This document shows, piece by piece, positions 15,959 through 24,657 of a stretch of 43,401 nucleotides of DNA (its first letter is position 1; each line of letters opens with the position of its first letter). Position numbers and translations under genes: made by a program. Source of the stretch: Akkermansia muciniphila (GTDB lineage Bacteria > Verrucomicrobiota > Verrucomicrobiia > Verrucomicrobiales > Verrucomicrobiaceae); contig CAMCWM010000020.1 of NCBI GenBank assembly GCA_945882215.1, positions 1 through 43,401 on the forward strand. Direction: 5' to 3'. The notes under the pieces were generated by a model that was not told the DNA's origin, ran no database searches, and saw only the letters and a list, made by a program, of their open reading frames with translations.

Positions 15959-16864
15959 TTACAAGAGGCCGAGCGTGGTGAGTCTTTCACGAATGATCTC
16001 GCGCTCGGCATCGCGGAAGCGATGGAATGGCTCGGCCATGTGGTCTTCGCAGATGCCAAGGAGGCTGAGGGCGCATTTGAGGCCTTTGATAATGGCGGAT
16101 TTGTGGCGACCGACGGTGTAGATGCTTCCGGCGAGTTGCATGACCTGCGCATGAAGCTCACGCGTGCGCTGAAGATCCTGCGCGGCGGCGGCTTGATACA
16201 TCTGGACATAGAGCTTCGGATGCAAGTTGGCTCCACCATTGATGCCACCATGTCCACCGAGCAGCACGGCCTCTGCGGTGAGTTCCTCGGGGCCGACGAG
16301 CACGCTCCAGTCGGCGCGTTGCTTCGCCACTTCGATCAAGCGGTGGAAGTAGATCATGTCGCACGAGCTGTCTTTGACGCCGCAGACGCCTGGCATGTCG
16401 AGCGCACGCCGCACGAGGTCGATCTCGAAGCTCACCTTCGTCAAACCGGGCATGTTGTAGAGGAACAATGGAAGCGGCATCTCGGTGACGAGGTCCTGGA
16501 CATACTCCAGCATCTCTGGCGGTGCGGCAGGGAAGTAATACGGTGGCGCGAGCACCACATGCGTGGCTCCAGCTTCGGCGGAGTATTTCGCGAGGTTAAC
16601 ACTCTCGGTGAACGACGTGTCCGTGATGCCCACGAGCACCGGAACGCGACCTTTCGTGAGCTGGCAGGTCTTTTCGATCATTTCGCGACGCAGACGGTAG
16701 CTAAGGCTGGGGCCTTCTCCGGTGGTGCCGAGAATGAAGAGGCCGGAGACGCCGCCGCTGATGAGATGTTCGATCAAGCGCTCCAAACCGGCGGCATCAA
16801 GAGTGTCGCGATCACGCAGAGGTGTGATGAGGGGCGGGATGATGCCGCGAAGTGGTTGGGACAT
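15959..16864 (-). CDS. DapA/N-acetylneuraminate-lyase-family aldolase (NAL-like)
   Basis: A 301-residue cytoplasmic (beta/alpha)8 aldolase of the dihydrodipicolinate synthase family. It shows the 'GTTGEG' motif (46-51), 'YNMPGLTK' with the catalytic Tyr136, and the Schiff-base lysine in 'GVKDSS' (Lys164). True DapA has an arginine two residues after the YNxP motif to bind the carboxylate. Here it is Leu141, as in N-acetylneuraminate lyases, so a sugar-acid (sialic or 2-keto-3-deoxy) aldolase is more likely than lysine biosynthesis. It leads the minus-strand operon with two sialidase-like genes and the three-domain esterase, and is divergent from an AraC regulator. The start is the ATG at 16862-16864; a TTG three codons upstream is less likely. 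Confidence 0.85.
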   Translation of the reverse strand: MSQPLRGIIPPLITPLRDRDTLDAAGLERLIEHLISGGVSGLFILGTTGEGPSLSYRLRREMIEKTCQLTKGRVPVLVGITDTSFTESVNLAKYSAEAGATHVVLAPPYYFPAAPPEMLEYVQDLVTEMPLPLFLYNMPGLTKVSFEIDLVRRALDMPGVCGVKDSSCDMIYFHRLIEVAKQRADWSVLVGPEELTAEAVLLGGHGGINGGANLHPKLYVQMYQAAAAQDLQRTRELHAQVMQLAGSIYTVGRHKSAIIKGLKCALSLLGICEDHMAEPFHRFRDAEREIIRERLTTLGLL

Positions 16865-16881
16865 AAGCGGCAACCAAGTTC

Positions 16882-16909
16882 AACACGCGAACAACGCAAA
16901 CCGCGTGTT
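16882..16909. promoter_or_regulatory. Perfect inverted repeat in the divergent araC-aldolase gap (operator candidate)
   Basis: AACACGCG at 16882-16889 and its exact reverse complement CGCGTGTT at 16902-16909 are separated by 12 bp, so the half-site centres are 20 bp (two helical turns) apart. The dyad lies in the 90-bp gap between the aldolase start (16864) and the AraC-type gene start (16955). That spacing and position suit a dimeric regulator acting on both divergent genes. A stem-loop in one of the leaders is an alternative reading. Confidence 0.55.
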
Positions 16910-16954
16910 CTGACCATCCTTGGCAGCCGCTTGACGATTCTTGATGGCCCTGAC

Positions 16955-17824
16955 ATGCTCCAGGCCATGCCCGCCACCGACCAGGCCGACTACTTTTCCA
17001 CCCAAGTCGTGCGCACTCGACGCTTTTTTCTGCCTGAATGGGAGGATCGGCAGCGCGATGCGGGCACGCTCTGCCTCGTGGCCGGCGGCTGCGAGTGGTG
17101 CGCGCCGGATTTTGTCGTGGATCGCCGGGATTTTCCGTTTCTCGCCTTCGAGTTCGTCTCGCGCGGCCAGGGCAGCGTCACGCTGGCCGATCAAAAGCAC
17201 TCGGTCGAGGCCGGGCATGCGTTCTTTTTTGATTCCACCACGCCACACGTCATCCGCAGCTCGGCGGAGGAGCCGATGGTGAAGTATTTCTTTAATTTCA
17301 CCGGCAAACGGGCCGCGCAGATGATGAGCGATCTTGATCTCTCCCCCGGCAGTGTTTTACGCGTGGCGGACGCCTCGCGCGTGGTCACGCTGCTGGAGGA
17401 AGTGATCGATCATGCGCTTCGTGGCGGTCGATTCGGCCTGCGGGCGGCCTGCGCGGCGCTGGAGCACGCGTTGGTGCTATGCGCGGACAGCCGCCAGCCT
17501 GCAACGACCAAGATCGACCCCGCCTACGCGACCTATCTGCGCTGCCGCGGCCATTTGCTGCGGAATTACCCGGTTTTGAGCAGCATCGAGCAGGCGGCGA
17601 AGGCCTGTCATGTCTCGGCGGCGTATTTCACGCGCTTGTTTCAGCGCTACGACACCGAAACGCCGCTGGCCTGCCTCACGCGGCTGAAACTGTCCCAGGC
17701 CGCGATCAAACTGCGCCAGCCGGACGCCTTGGTGAAGAGCGTGGCGGCGGAACTGGGCTACAAATCGGCGGCGCACTTCTCCCGTGCGTTCAAAGCCTGG
17801 AGCGGAAGATCGCCTCGGGGTTGA
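16955..17824 (+). CDS. AraC-family transcriptional regulator
   Basis: A 289-residue regulator. The N-terminal half has an AraC-type cupin sugar-sensing domain ('FEFVSRGQGSVTLADQKHSVEAGHAFFF' region, then 'STTPHVIRSS'). The C-terminal ~100 residues hold two helix-turn-helix motifs ('IEQAAKACHVSAAYFTRLFQR' and 'VKSVAAELGYKSAAHFSRAFK') ending 'WSGRSPRG'. It likely responds to a sugar made or imported through the adjacent divergent operon and activates the aldolase/sialidase genes. The start is uncertain: ATGs at 16955 and 16967 are both in frame. The frame is open far upstream, but that part is antisense to the aldolase and not credible. The DNA-binding and sensing domains are full length. Confidence 0.85.
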   Translation: MLQAMPATDQADYFSTQVVRTRRFFLPEWEDRQRDAGTLCLVAGGCEWCAPDFVVDRRDFPFLAFEFVSRGQGSVTLADQKHSVEAGHAFFFDSTTPHVIRSSAEEPMVKYFFNFTGKRAAQMMSDLDLSPGSVLRVADASRVVTLLEEVIDHALRGGRFGLRAACAALEHALVLCADSRQPATTKIDPAYATYLRCRGHLLRNYPVLSSIEQAAKACHVSAAYFTRLFQRYDTETPLACLTRLKLSQAAIKLRQPDALVKSVAAELGYKSAAHFSRAFKAWSGRSPRG

Positions 17825-17868
17825 AATGCACGCGCCATCTTCCATACTCCGCCACCTTTTCCCATCGC

Positions 17869-19530
17869 ATGCTTTCCTTCCTCAAAATCCGCAACCTGGC
17901 CCTCGTCGAAGATGTGACGTGGGAACTGGCTGCGGGGCTGGTCGGAGTCACAGGTGAAACGGGTGCGGGCAAATCGATCATCGTGGGTGCTCTGAAGCTG
18001 ATCCTCGGTGAGCGGGCGGATCGCTCGCTGATTCGCACGGGGCAGGATGCCTGCACGGTGGAGGCGAGTTTTCAACTCAAGGACACGCGGACGATTGACG
18101 CGGTGTTGGAGGAGGCAGGATTGGAGTCCTGTCTGGATGGCGAACTGCTTATCAAGCGCACCATCAGCGCCAGCGGGGCGAACAAGCAGTTTGTGAACTG
18201 CTCGCCGGTGACGATTCAAGTGTTGAAGAGCCTCGGCGAGTTTTTGGTGGATCTGCACGGGCCGCATGATCACCAGTCGCTGAACTCGCGGGAGCGTCAG
18301 CTTGAGATGCTGGACAAGTTCACCGGCATTGAGGAGCTTCTTGGCAAGTATCAGGACGCCTGGAAGCAATGGCGTGCCGCCGTGACGGAGCTGGATGAAC
18401 TGGAAAACTCGGAACGTGCTTCGAGCCAGCAGATCGACATGCTGAAGTTTCAGGCGAACGAAATCGCGGCTGCGAACCTCAAGGCAGGCGAAGAAGAAGA
18501 GATCGAATCGCGTCACCGCATTGCAGCCAACGGAGCACGGCTTGCCGAATTGTGCGGAGCCATCACTGGCCGCCTGAGTGAGGGCGAAGGCAGTGTGATC
18601 GATGGTTTGCGTGAGATCAGCCGCAGTATTCATGAGCTGGAAAAGATTGATCCGGGCACGGCGGCGATGTTTGAGGGCTTCAAGTCGGCGCAGATCGAGC
18701 TGACGGAGCTGGAAAGCAGCGTGGCGGACTATGCGGATGATTTGGAGACTGATCCTGCCGAGTTGGACAAGCTCGAAACGCGCATCCACACGATCCAGAC
18801 GCTCAAGCGGAAGTATGGCCGCACGATTGGCGAAATTTTGGAATTCCTGGCCGAAACAGAGCGCAAACTCGCGAAGATGGAGAATCGCGGCGAGGAAATT
18901 GCGAAGTTGCAGAAGCTCGTCAAAGAGCGCGAAGCGGATGTGCAAAAGCTTGGGAAGCAAATCTCCAAGAAACGGACCGACGCGGCACCGAAACTGGCCA
19001 GGGAGGTGGCTTCACATCTGCTCGATCTCGGCTTCAAGCGCAGCGTGTTCGAGGCTCAGCTCGCTGTTTTGCCACTGCCAGAGCGCAATGGCTTGGAAGA
19101 GGTCGATTTCCTCTTCGCACCGAACCCAGGCGAGCCGTCGAAGCCGCTGAGGCTGACGGCATCCAGCGGGGAGATGTCCCGCGTGCTGCTGGCGGTGAAA
19201 AGTGCGCTGGCGAAACAGGATGCGGTGCCGCTGCTCGTCTTCGACGAGATTGATGCCAACGTCGGCGGCAACATCGCCGAGGCGGTGGGGCGCAAGATGG
19301 CCGCGCTGGGCGCGACGCATCAGGTGATCGCCATCACGCACTTCCCTCAGGTGGCATCACTGGCGCGGAGTCACTTTGTGGTCACGAAAGAAATCACCGG
19401 GAATACAACGCGCTCGCAGATTCAGGAAGTGAGCGCGGACGAGCGCATTGAGGAGTTGGCGCGCATGCTTGGCGGCAGCGCCGCGAGCGCGCGGGAGCAT
19501 GCGAAAAGTCTGCTCAAAAGCGCGGCCTGA
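17869..19530 (+). CDS. recN: DNA repair protein RecN (SMC-like ATPase)
   Basis: A 553-residue RecN. Walker A is 'GETGAGKS' (29-36) in the first 40 residues, preceded by 'MLSFLKIRNLALVEDV', the classic RecN N-terminus. Residues of about 150-390 are the coiled-coil arms. The ABC signature 'LTASSGEMSRVLLAVKSALA' and Walker B 'LLVFDEIDANVGG' are near the C-terminus, followed by 'VIAITHFPQVASLA'. RecN is a cohesin-like ATPase loaded at double-strand breaks for RecA-dependent repair. Length matches the family. The ATG at 17869 is chosen by this N-terminus, 44 bp after the AraC gene. Its stop lies in a hairpin shared with the convergent CPCC-type gene. Confidence 0.95.
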   Translation: MLSFLKIRNLALVEDVTWELAAGLVGVTGETGAGKSIIVGALKLILGERADRSLIRTGQDACTVEASFQLKDTRTIDAVLEEAGLESCLDGELLIKRTISASGANKQFVNCSPVTIQVLKSLGEFLVDLHGPHDHQSLNSRERQLEMLDKFTGIEELLGKYQDAWKQWRAAVTELDELENSERASSQQIDMLKFQANEIAAANLKAGEEEEIESRHRIAANGARLAELCGAITGRLSEGEGSVIDGLREISRSIHELEKIDPGTAAMFEGFKSAQIELTELESSVADYADDLETDPAELDKLETRIHTIQTLKRKYGRTIGEILEFLAETERKLAKMENRGEEIAKLQKLVKEREADVQKLGKQISKKRTDAAPKLAREVASHLLDLGFKRSVFEAQLAVLPLPERNGLEEVDFLFAPNPGEPSKPLRLTASSGEMSRVLLAVKSALAKQDAVPLLVFDEIDANVGGNIAEAVGRKMAALGATHQVIAITHFPQVASLARSHFVVTKEITGNTTRSQIQEVSADERIEELARMLGGSAASAREHAKSLLKSAA

Positions 19531-19539
19531 ACTCAGGCC
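19524..19539. terminator. Short hairpin spanning the recN stop and the convergent gene stop
   Basis: GGCCTGA (19524-19530) and TCAGGCC (19533-19539) form a perfect 7-bp palindrome with a 2-base centre (more realistically a 6-bp stem with a 4-base loop). Each arm contains the stop codon of one of the two convergent genes. There is no T-tract, so it may act as a weak bidirectional terminator or 3'-end stabiliser rather than a standard intrinsic terminator. Confidence 0.4.
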
Positions 19540-19859
19540 ATCTGCGGTGTGCTGAGCAGCATGCGAGGCGGACGGCCTTTCACACGGCTGAGCGTGGCAC
19601 GCAGGGCGAAGGAGGCGAGCTGTGTCTGCGGGTTCCAGCCTTTGGGGGCTTTTTTACCGGCGCTCGTCCACTTCATGCCGTCGTCAATCCATTGCTGGCG
19701 GTAATCGTCGTAACTGATGCCTTTGTCATCATCGGTGACACCAAATTGGAAACCGCAGCAGGCGCAGATTTCCAAGGATGCGCCGCCGGTGCGGTTGCGT
19801 GGCGGCTCTGCGAGCTTGTCATAGCCGCACACGGGGCAGGAATGAGATGTGTTTTTCAT
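19533..19859 (-). CDS. CPCC-type cysteine-rich zinc-ribbon protein
   Basis: A 108-residue protein with two cysteine pairs: 'SCPVCGYDKL' near residue 8 and 'LEICACCGFQFGVTDDDKG' near residue 30. It continues with 'ISYDDYRQQWIDDGMKWTS'. This is the layout of the small CPCC-like family of bacterial zinc-ribbon proteins, for which no biochemical role is established. There is no signal peptide, so it is cytosolic. The four cysteines probably bind one zinc. The gene converges on recN with two bases between the stop codons. A 185-bp gap separates it from galE on the same strand; I see no clear RNA gene or repeat in that gap. Confidence 0.78.
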   Translation of the reverse strand: MKNTSHSCPVCGYDKLAEPPRNRTGGASLEICACCGFQFGVTDDDKGISYDDYRQQWIDDGMKWTSAGKKAPKGWNPQTQLASFALRATLSRVKGRPPRMLLSTPQMA

Positions 19860-20044
19860 GGGTTGGTTTTCTTGACAGATTTTCGGCTCATTTCAGCGAA
19901 AGGGAAAGGTTGTTATATCAGGACCTGACAGCAGTTTTGCTACGTCGGAAGTGACGACGAGGATGCAAATGAACAATGAAGCATATTCTTTCATAAACCT
20001 GAAGTGGCGGGGCTAACCTATGACAGACCCTAGATGAAATCCGT

Positions 20045-21049
20045 TCAAATTGCATATCGCCCGCCGCGCGCACCGCTCATCCATTTCCACGCGCTCTCAA
20101 TATGCTCACGCGGATCAAGGTGAATTGCCTTCCAATGAAGGATTTCCTTCGCCTGCGACGGATTGGCGATGAGCTCGGAAGGATCGCCCGCGCGTCGCGG
20201 ACCGTAACTCACGGGGATTTTTTTTCCGGTGACGGCCTCAGCCGTGGCGATGATTTCTTTGACGCTGAAACCTCGGCCGGTGCCGAGGTTCACGGCAATG
20301 GTGTCGCCACCGCCACGAAGGTAATTCAAGGCTAATGCATGGGCTGAGGCGAGATCGCAGACGTGGATGTAGTCGCGGATGCAGGTGCCATCCGGTGTGG
20401 CGTAGTCGGTGCCGAAAACGGTGATGTTTTCGATCTCGCCTGTGGCGGCCATCAGGACACGCGGGATGAGATGTGTCTCGGGATCATGATCCTCGCCGAT
20501 CTCGCCGCTCGGGTGGCAGCCGCTGGCGTTGAAGTAACGCAGGAAGACGGACTTGAGGTTCCAGGCTTGTCCGCAGTCGCGCAGCACGCGCTCCAGCATC
20601 CACTTCGACGCACCGTAGGGATTCACCGGGGATTGCGGATGCGATTCGTCGATGGGGATGTGGACGGGATCACCGTAGGTGGCGCAGGTGGAGGAAAAGA
20701 TGAAACATTTGCAGCCGTGGCGCTGCATGGCCTCCAGCAGCGTGAGCGGCGCGGCGAGGTTGTTGCGGTAGTATTTGAGCGGATCGGTGACGGACTCGCC
20801 GACATAGGCGAACGCTGCGAAGTGCAGGACGGCCTCCGGCTTGTGCTCGGCGAAAAGGCGTTCGAGGAGCGCGGCATCGGCAAGTTCACCCTCGATGAAG
20901 GTGACACGGTCCAGCGGCAATGCTTCGCGGTGGCCGAAGACGAGATTGTCGAGGACGACGACACGTTCATTTTGCTCCAGCAAGTGGCGTACGGTGTGCG
21001 AGCCGATGTAGCCGGCGCCGCCGGTGATGAGAAGAGTTCCTTGGGACAT
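20045..21049 (-). CDS. galE: UDP-glucose 4-epimerase
   Basis: A 334-residue short-chain dehydrogenase-type epimerase. The NAD-binding motif 'GGAGYIG' is at residues 10-16, 'SSTCATYG' supplies the catalytic Ser/Thr (about 119-126), and 'NPYGASKWMLE' has the Tyr145/Lys149 pair. 'RYFNASGCHPSGEIGEDHDPETHLIP' and 'DGTCIRDYIHVCDLA' are GalE hallmarks. It interconverts UDP-glucose and UDP-galactose (and possibly the N-acetyl forms) for envelope polysaccharide synthesis and galactose use. Length is standard. It lies 68 bp downstream of the PVC dehydrogenase gene on the same strand, which may be chance co-orientation rather than functional linkage. Confidence 0.94.
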   Translation of the reverse strand: MSQGTLLITGGAGYIGSHTVRHLLEQNERVVVLDNLVFGHREALPLDRVTFIEGELADAALLERLFAEHKPEAVLHFAAFAYVGESVTDPLKYYRNNLAAPLTLLEAMQRHGCKCFIFSSTCATYGDPVHIPIDESHPQSPVNPYGASKWMLERVLRDCGQAWNLKSVFLRYFNASGCHPSGEIGEDHDPETHLIPRVLMAATGEIENITVFGTDYATPDGTCIRDYIHVCDLASAHALALNYLRGGGDTIAVNLGTGRGFSVKEIIATAEAVTGKKIPVSYGPRRAGDPSELIANPSQAKEILHWKAIHLDPREHIESAWKWMSGARGGRYAI

Positions 21050-21117
21050 TGTGGGAATACAGCAGACGGTGGGCGCGTGCCAAACGAAGTTTGCTTCAAA
21101 TCAGGCTGCATGACGGC

Positions 21118-23859
21118 TTATGGGGCCGCTTTCGGCATCGCTACCTGCACCGGGTGCATGAGGTAGGCGATGAGGTCGCGCACCATGTCCGGTTGAAGGG
21201 CGAGGAGCAGGCCTTCGGGCATCATCGACAAGGGAGACGTTTCTTGTTTGGTGATGTCGGCGCGGTCGAGGGTCAAAGTTTCGGTCACGGTGCGCAAGGT
21301 GAGTGTGCGGTCGTTCGATTCGGCGATGACGCCGCTGAGGGTGCGGCCATCTTTGTGCGTGAGGAGGCTCATGCGGAAGTCGGCGCTGACCACGCCGCTG
21401 GGGTCGGCGATGTTTTCGAGCAGGTAGTCGATGTTTGAGCGGCCAGAGCCGGTCAAATCCAGGCCAATCTTGCCGCCCTGGCCATACATGACGTGGCAGG
21501 CACCGCAGACGGCGGTGAAGAGCATGCGGCCCTGGCTCAGGTTCGCTTTGGCGAGCGAGTTGGGCGTGAGTTGTGCCTTCACTTTTTCAATGAGCTGCTT
21601 TTTATCGGCGGCTGATTCACGCAACTCGCCCCACGCTTCGGTGAGCTGCTTCGTGAGCGCCTCGTCATTGAAGGAACGAATCTGGCGGGCGTGGAAGGCG
21701 CTCAAGTCGGCACGCGGGATTTTTCCGGCGGCCATTTCGCTGAGCATGGCTTTGGCGAAGGCAGGACGTGAGACGAGCGTGTCGATGATGCCGGGCGCGA
21801 ACTTACGGTAGTTTTTGGCGAGCTGCTTGCCGATCTCGGGATCATCAAAGAGAGCGAGGCCGCGCGCGGCGGTGGTGTTGAGCGTGCGGACCTCGATGAG
21901 CTGCGTGCAAATCGTGCGCAGATCGTCCGGGCGGGCTTCGATGAGCGTTTTGAGAGCGGCTTCGCGGGCTTGGATGTCAGCCTTGGCATCAAGGGCGAGC
22001 TGCTTCACGTCATCGAGCGCGCGACCATCGCCGAAGAGGATGCTGAGGTCGCGGATGAGCAGTGATTTCGAGGTGGAGACGACTTTGTCCCAGTTCGCGG
22101 GCTTCGGAGCTTTGCGGATGCCCTTGAATGCCTCGGTCATGCCTTCGAGCACATCGTCGGAGCTGTTCACGGCGAGGAGTTCTTTCAAGGCCTCCGGTTG
22201 CGTGGCGAGCTTGCGGGCGATCCAGCGCGTCACTTTGGGCCAGGAGCCTGTTTCGGCGATTTGGAGCAGCGAATCGGCCTTCAGCGGCGAAATGCCAAAC
22301 CAGACCATGTGCGGCAAAAGCGGGTCGTTCGCGTCCTCGGCGTGCGAAAGCAGCGCGATGGCCAATGCGGGGCGTTTTTCGAGCGGGAGACGTTGGAGCA
22401 CGCTCGCGAGTTGGAGGCGTACGAAGGCGGATTTTTCGTTTGCGGCCATTCTCGCCGGATCGAAAGAGAGTTCAGGATACTTCGCATGCGGCAGCGGGCC
22501 GGTGATGGCATCAATGGGGGAGAACTGGACGAGTTCGCGAATGGCGAGAGCGCGGGCGTGTTCGTCGCCATTGAGATCAGCCTTCGGCCACGGTTTGCAC
22601 CAGGTGAAGGGTTTCTCAGGCTTCTTTGACTCGCCGTAACTGATGCGGAAGATACGGCCGGAGGTGCGGTGGACGCCGGTGGATTCGTGGCATTCGCCGG
22701 TGTCACTCCAGTCGAGGATGAAGCCGCTGCCGTCGGGGCCGGTGCTGATCTCGATGCCGCGGAACCATGGATCGTCGCTGAGAAAGACATCGGGCTCGTG
22801 TTTGCCGACGTAGCCGCTGCCGTTGCGTTCGAGTCGCTCCACATTCGCGCGGCGACCGTGCATGTTGAGCGTGAAGAGCTTGTTGCGATACTTCTCGGGC
22901 CATTGATCGGCCTGATAAATCATCATGCCGATGTGGGCATGGCCGCCGCCGAAGGCGTTCGCTTTGCCATCGCGTGAGTCGCCCCAGTTGCCGGTGCGGT
23001 CGTAGTGATAGTGATCGGCGATGGTGTCGAGCTTTTCATAGATGAGCGGGTTCGGCGTGTTCGAGTCCACCAGATGTGCGCCGTGGATGAGGTGCCAGAG
23101 GTGGCCGGTGACGGTGTTGATGAAGAACATCTCGCCGTTCTGATCCCAATCATGCCCCCATGGGTTGGTGGTGCCGTGCGTGAGCACTTCGACGATCTTT
23201 TTCTCGGGATGATAACGCCAGATGCCGCCTTTCATCGGCACGCGTTGTTCTTCGGGCGTGCCGGGAATGCCGAGCTTGCCGGGACAGGAGTGGCCGCAGC
23301 GCCCGTAGAGCCAGCCATCGGGGCCGAAGCGCAGGCCGTTGGCGAAGTTGTGGTAGTTCGCCTGGGCGACGGTGAAGCCATCGAGCACGACTTCGGGTTC
23401 GCCATCGGGAATGTCGTCGTTGTTGCGATCTGGAATGAAGAGCACCTGCGGCGGACACATCAGCCACACGCCGCCGCGACCAACTTCGACGCTGGTGAGC
23501 ATCTGCACGTCCTCAGTGAAGATCTTGCGTGTCTCGGCTTTGCCATCCCAGTCTTTATCTTCGAGAATGATGACGCGGTCCTTCAACCCGAGGTCGAATC
23601 GCTTCGCACGTTCGGCATAGGTGTAGTTTTCGGCCACCCACATGCGACCCTTCGCATCCCAAGCCATGCCGATGGGATTTTGCACATCCGGCTCGGCGGC
23701 GAAGAGCGTGGCCTTGAAGCCTTCGGGCAGTTTGAGTGCTTTCAAGGCGTCCTGCGGTGACATGGGCGAAGGATTGCCCGGCTCGCTGTTGTAGAGCGCG
23801 GGGAAATCGGCGGCGAGAGCGCTGCTGACGATGAAAAGGCTGATCAAGATCGGTTTCAT
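21118..23859 (-). CDS. PVC-type exported dehydrogenase: propeller, HEAT-like repeats and c-type heme domain
   Basis: A 913-residue protein with a signal peptide (MKPILISLFIVSSALAADFP). Residues of about 35-400 are a glucose/sorbosone-dehydrogenase-like propeller ('NPIGMAWDAKGRMWVAENYTYAERAKRF', 'ANGLRFGPDGWLYGRCGHSCPG', 'GTTNPWGHDWDQNGEMFF'). The middle (about 420-700) is helical and HEAT-like. The C-terminal part holds a c-heme site 'CGACH' near residue 785 and the segment 'PSGVVSADFRMSLLTHKDGRTLSG' typical of the heme-binding domain of this PVC family (TIGR02603/02604 type). It probably oxidises sugars in the periplasm and passes electrons to a cytochrome; no experimentally defined substrate is known to me. 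It lies 24 bp downstream of the TauE/SafE gene. Confidence 0.9.
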   Translation of the reverse strand: MKPILISLFIVSSALAADFPALYNSEPGNPSPMSPQDALKALKLPEGFKATLFAAEPDVQNPIGMAWDAKGRMWVAENYTYAERAKRFDLGLKDRVIILEDKDWDGKAETRKIFTEDVQMLTSVEVGRGGVWLMCPPQVLFIPDRNNDDIPDGEPEVVLDGFTVAQANYHNFANGLRFGPDGWLYGRCGHSCPGKLGIPGTPEEQRVPMKGGIWRYHPEKKIVEVLTHGTTNPWGHDWDQNGEMFFINTVTGHLWHLIHGAHLVDSNTPNPLIYEKLDTIADHYHYDRTGNWGDSRDGKANAFGGGHAHIGMMIYQADQWPEKYRNKLFTLNMHGRRANVERLERNGSGYVGKHEPDVFLSDDPWFRGIEISTGPDGSGFILDWSDTGECHESTGVHRTSGRIFRISYGESKKPEKPFTWCKPWPKADLNGDEHARALAIRELVQFSPIDAITGPLPHAKYPELSFDPARMAANEKSAFVRLQLASVLQRLPLEKRPALAIALLSHAEDANDPLLPHMVWFGISPLKADSLLQIAETGSWPKVTRWIARKLATQPEALKELLAVNSSDDVLEGMTEAFKGIRKAPKPANWDKVVSTSKSLLIRDLSILFGDGRALDDVKQLALDAKADIQAREAALKTLIEARPDDLRTICTQLIEVRTLNTTAARGLALFDDPEIGKQLAKNYRKFAPGIIDTLVSRPAFAKAMLSEMAAGKIPRADLSAFHARQIRSFNDEALTKQLTEAWGELRESAADKKQLIEKVKAQLTPNSLAKANLSQGRMLFTAVCGACHVMYGQGGKIGLDLTGSGRSNIDYLLENIADPSGVVSADFRMSLLTHKDGRTLSGVIAESNDRTLTLRTVTETLTLDRADITKQETSPLSMMPEGLLLALQPDMVRDLIAYLMHPVQVAMPKAAP

Positions 23860-23883
23860 GGAATGGGAAGCAATGACGCAGTC

Positions 23884-24651
23884 TCACCCCCAGATCAACC
23901 ACACGGCGGCGAAGGCGGTGAGCCAGAAGAGGACGTTTTCAAAGAGCTTCTGCGGCAGTCGTTTGAGAATCCACCAGCCGAGGAACACACCAAGCACGAC
24001 GCCGGGCATGAGCGTGAGGTTGGTCATGAGCGACTTGGAGTTGATGATGCCCAAGTCGGTGCTGAAGGGCACCTTGAAGAGGTTCACGAAGAGGAAGTAG
24101 CGGCTGAAGACGCCGAGATGCTCTTTTTTCTCCAAGTGCTGGGCGAGGAGGTAAACGGTCATCACAGGACCAGCGGCATTCGCGAGCATGGTGACGACGC
24201 CGGCGAGAAAACCCATGGTCCAGGTGAAGCCTTGGTGCTCGGTGAGCGCGATGAAGTCCTGCCGCCGCTTGTTGAGCACCCAGTTGAAGATGAGCAGCGC
24301 GATGATGATCCAGCCGATGACGATGCGGGCCGTCGCATTGTCGAATTTGCCGAGCAGCACCCAGCCCACGATCACACCCACGATGGCCGGAGGCAGGATC
24401 GGCAGGATGCGCCGCCAGGTGCCGCCCTTGCGGTTCAAAAAGTAGCCCATGAAGTCCGCCGCGATGAGCATGGGCAGGATCACGCCCACCGATTCCTTCG
24501 CACCGAAGATCTTCGCCATCAGCACGACATTCAGCGTTGAGGTGCCCGACAGCCCAGCCTTTGACATCCCGATGCACATTGCTCCCAGCATCGCCAGCAC
24601 GAGCAGCCAGGTGTCGGCGGGCAGGAGGGTGTGTTCGGTGAGCCAGGTCAT
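23884..24651 (-). CDS. TauE/SafE-family membrane transporter
   Basis: A 255-residue polytopic membrane protein with about seven or eight hydrophobic segments. It starts MTWLTEHTLLPADTWLLVLAMLGAMCIGMSKAG, and the 'GMSKAGLSG' stretch is typical of the TauE/SafE (DUF81) family. Members export sulfite, sulfoacetate or related small anions. Because a sulfatase lies 6 kb away, sulfur-anion export is attractive but unproven. I chose the ATG at 24649-24651; the longer frame to 24690 translates a heptamer repeat ('FVIRHSPFVIS') that is not protein coding. It is probably in one transcript with the downstream PVC dehydrogenase. Confidence 0.86.
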   Translation of the reverse strand: MTWLTEHTLLPADTWLLVLAMLGAMCIGMSKAGLSGTSTLNVVLMAKIFGAKESVGVILPMLIAADFMGYFLNRKGGTWRRILPILPPAIVGVIVGWVLLGKFDNATARIVIGWIIIALLIFNWVLNKRRQDFIALTEHQGFTWTMGFLAGVVTMLANAAGPVMTVYLLAQHLEKKEHLGVFSRYFLFVNLFKVPFSTDLGIINSKSLMTNLTLMPGVVLGVFLGWWILKRLPQKLFENVLFWLTAFAAVWLIWG

Positions 24652-24657
24652 TGGGGA

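Noticed and set aside
15959..16864. Naming the aldolase dapA
   Set aside because: The arginine that follows the YNxP motif in DapA is replaced by leucine, and the gene sits with sialidase-like genes and an AraC regulator rather than with lysine genes.
15836..16954. An N-terminal extension of about 370 codons for the AraC-type regulator
   Set aside because: It is antisense to the aldolase gene and has no AraC-type sequence; the regulator is complete from 16955.
19971..20014. A very short plus-strand frame (MQMNNEAYSF...) in the gap before galE
   Set aside because: About 17 codons with no ribosome-binding site, conservation evidence or structure; not supportable as a gene.
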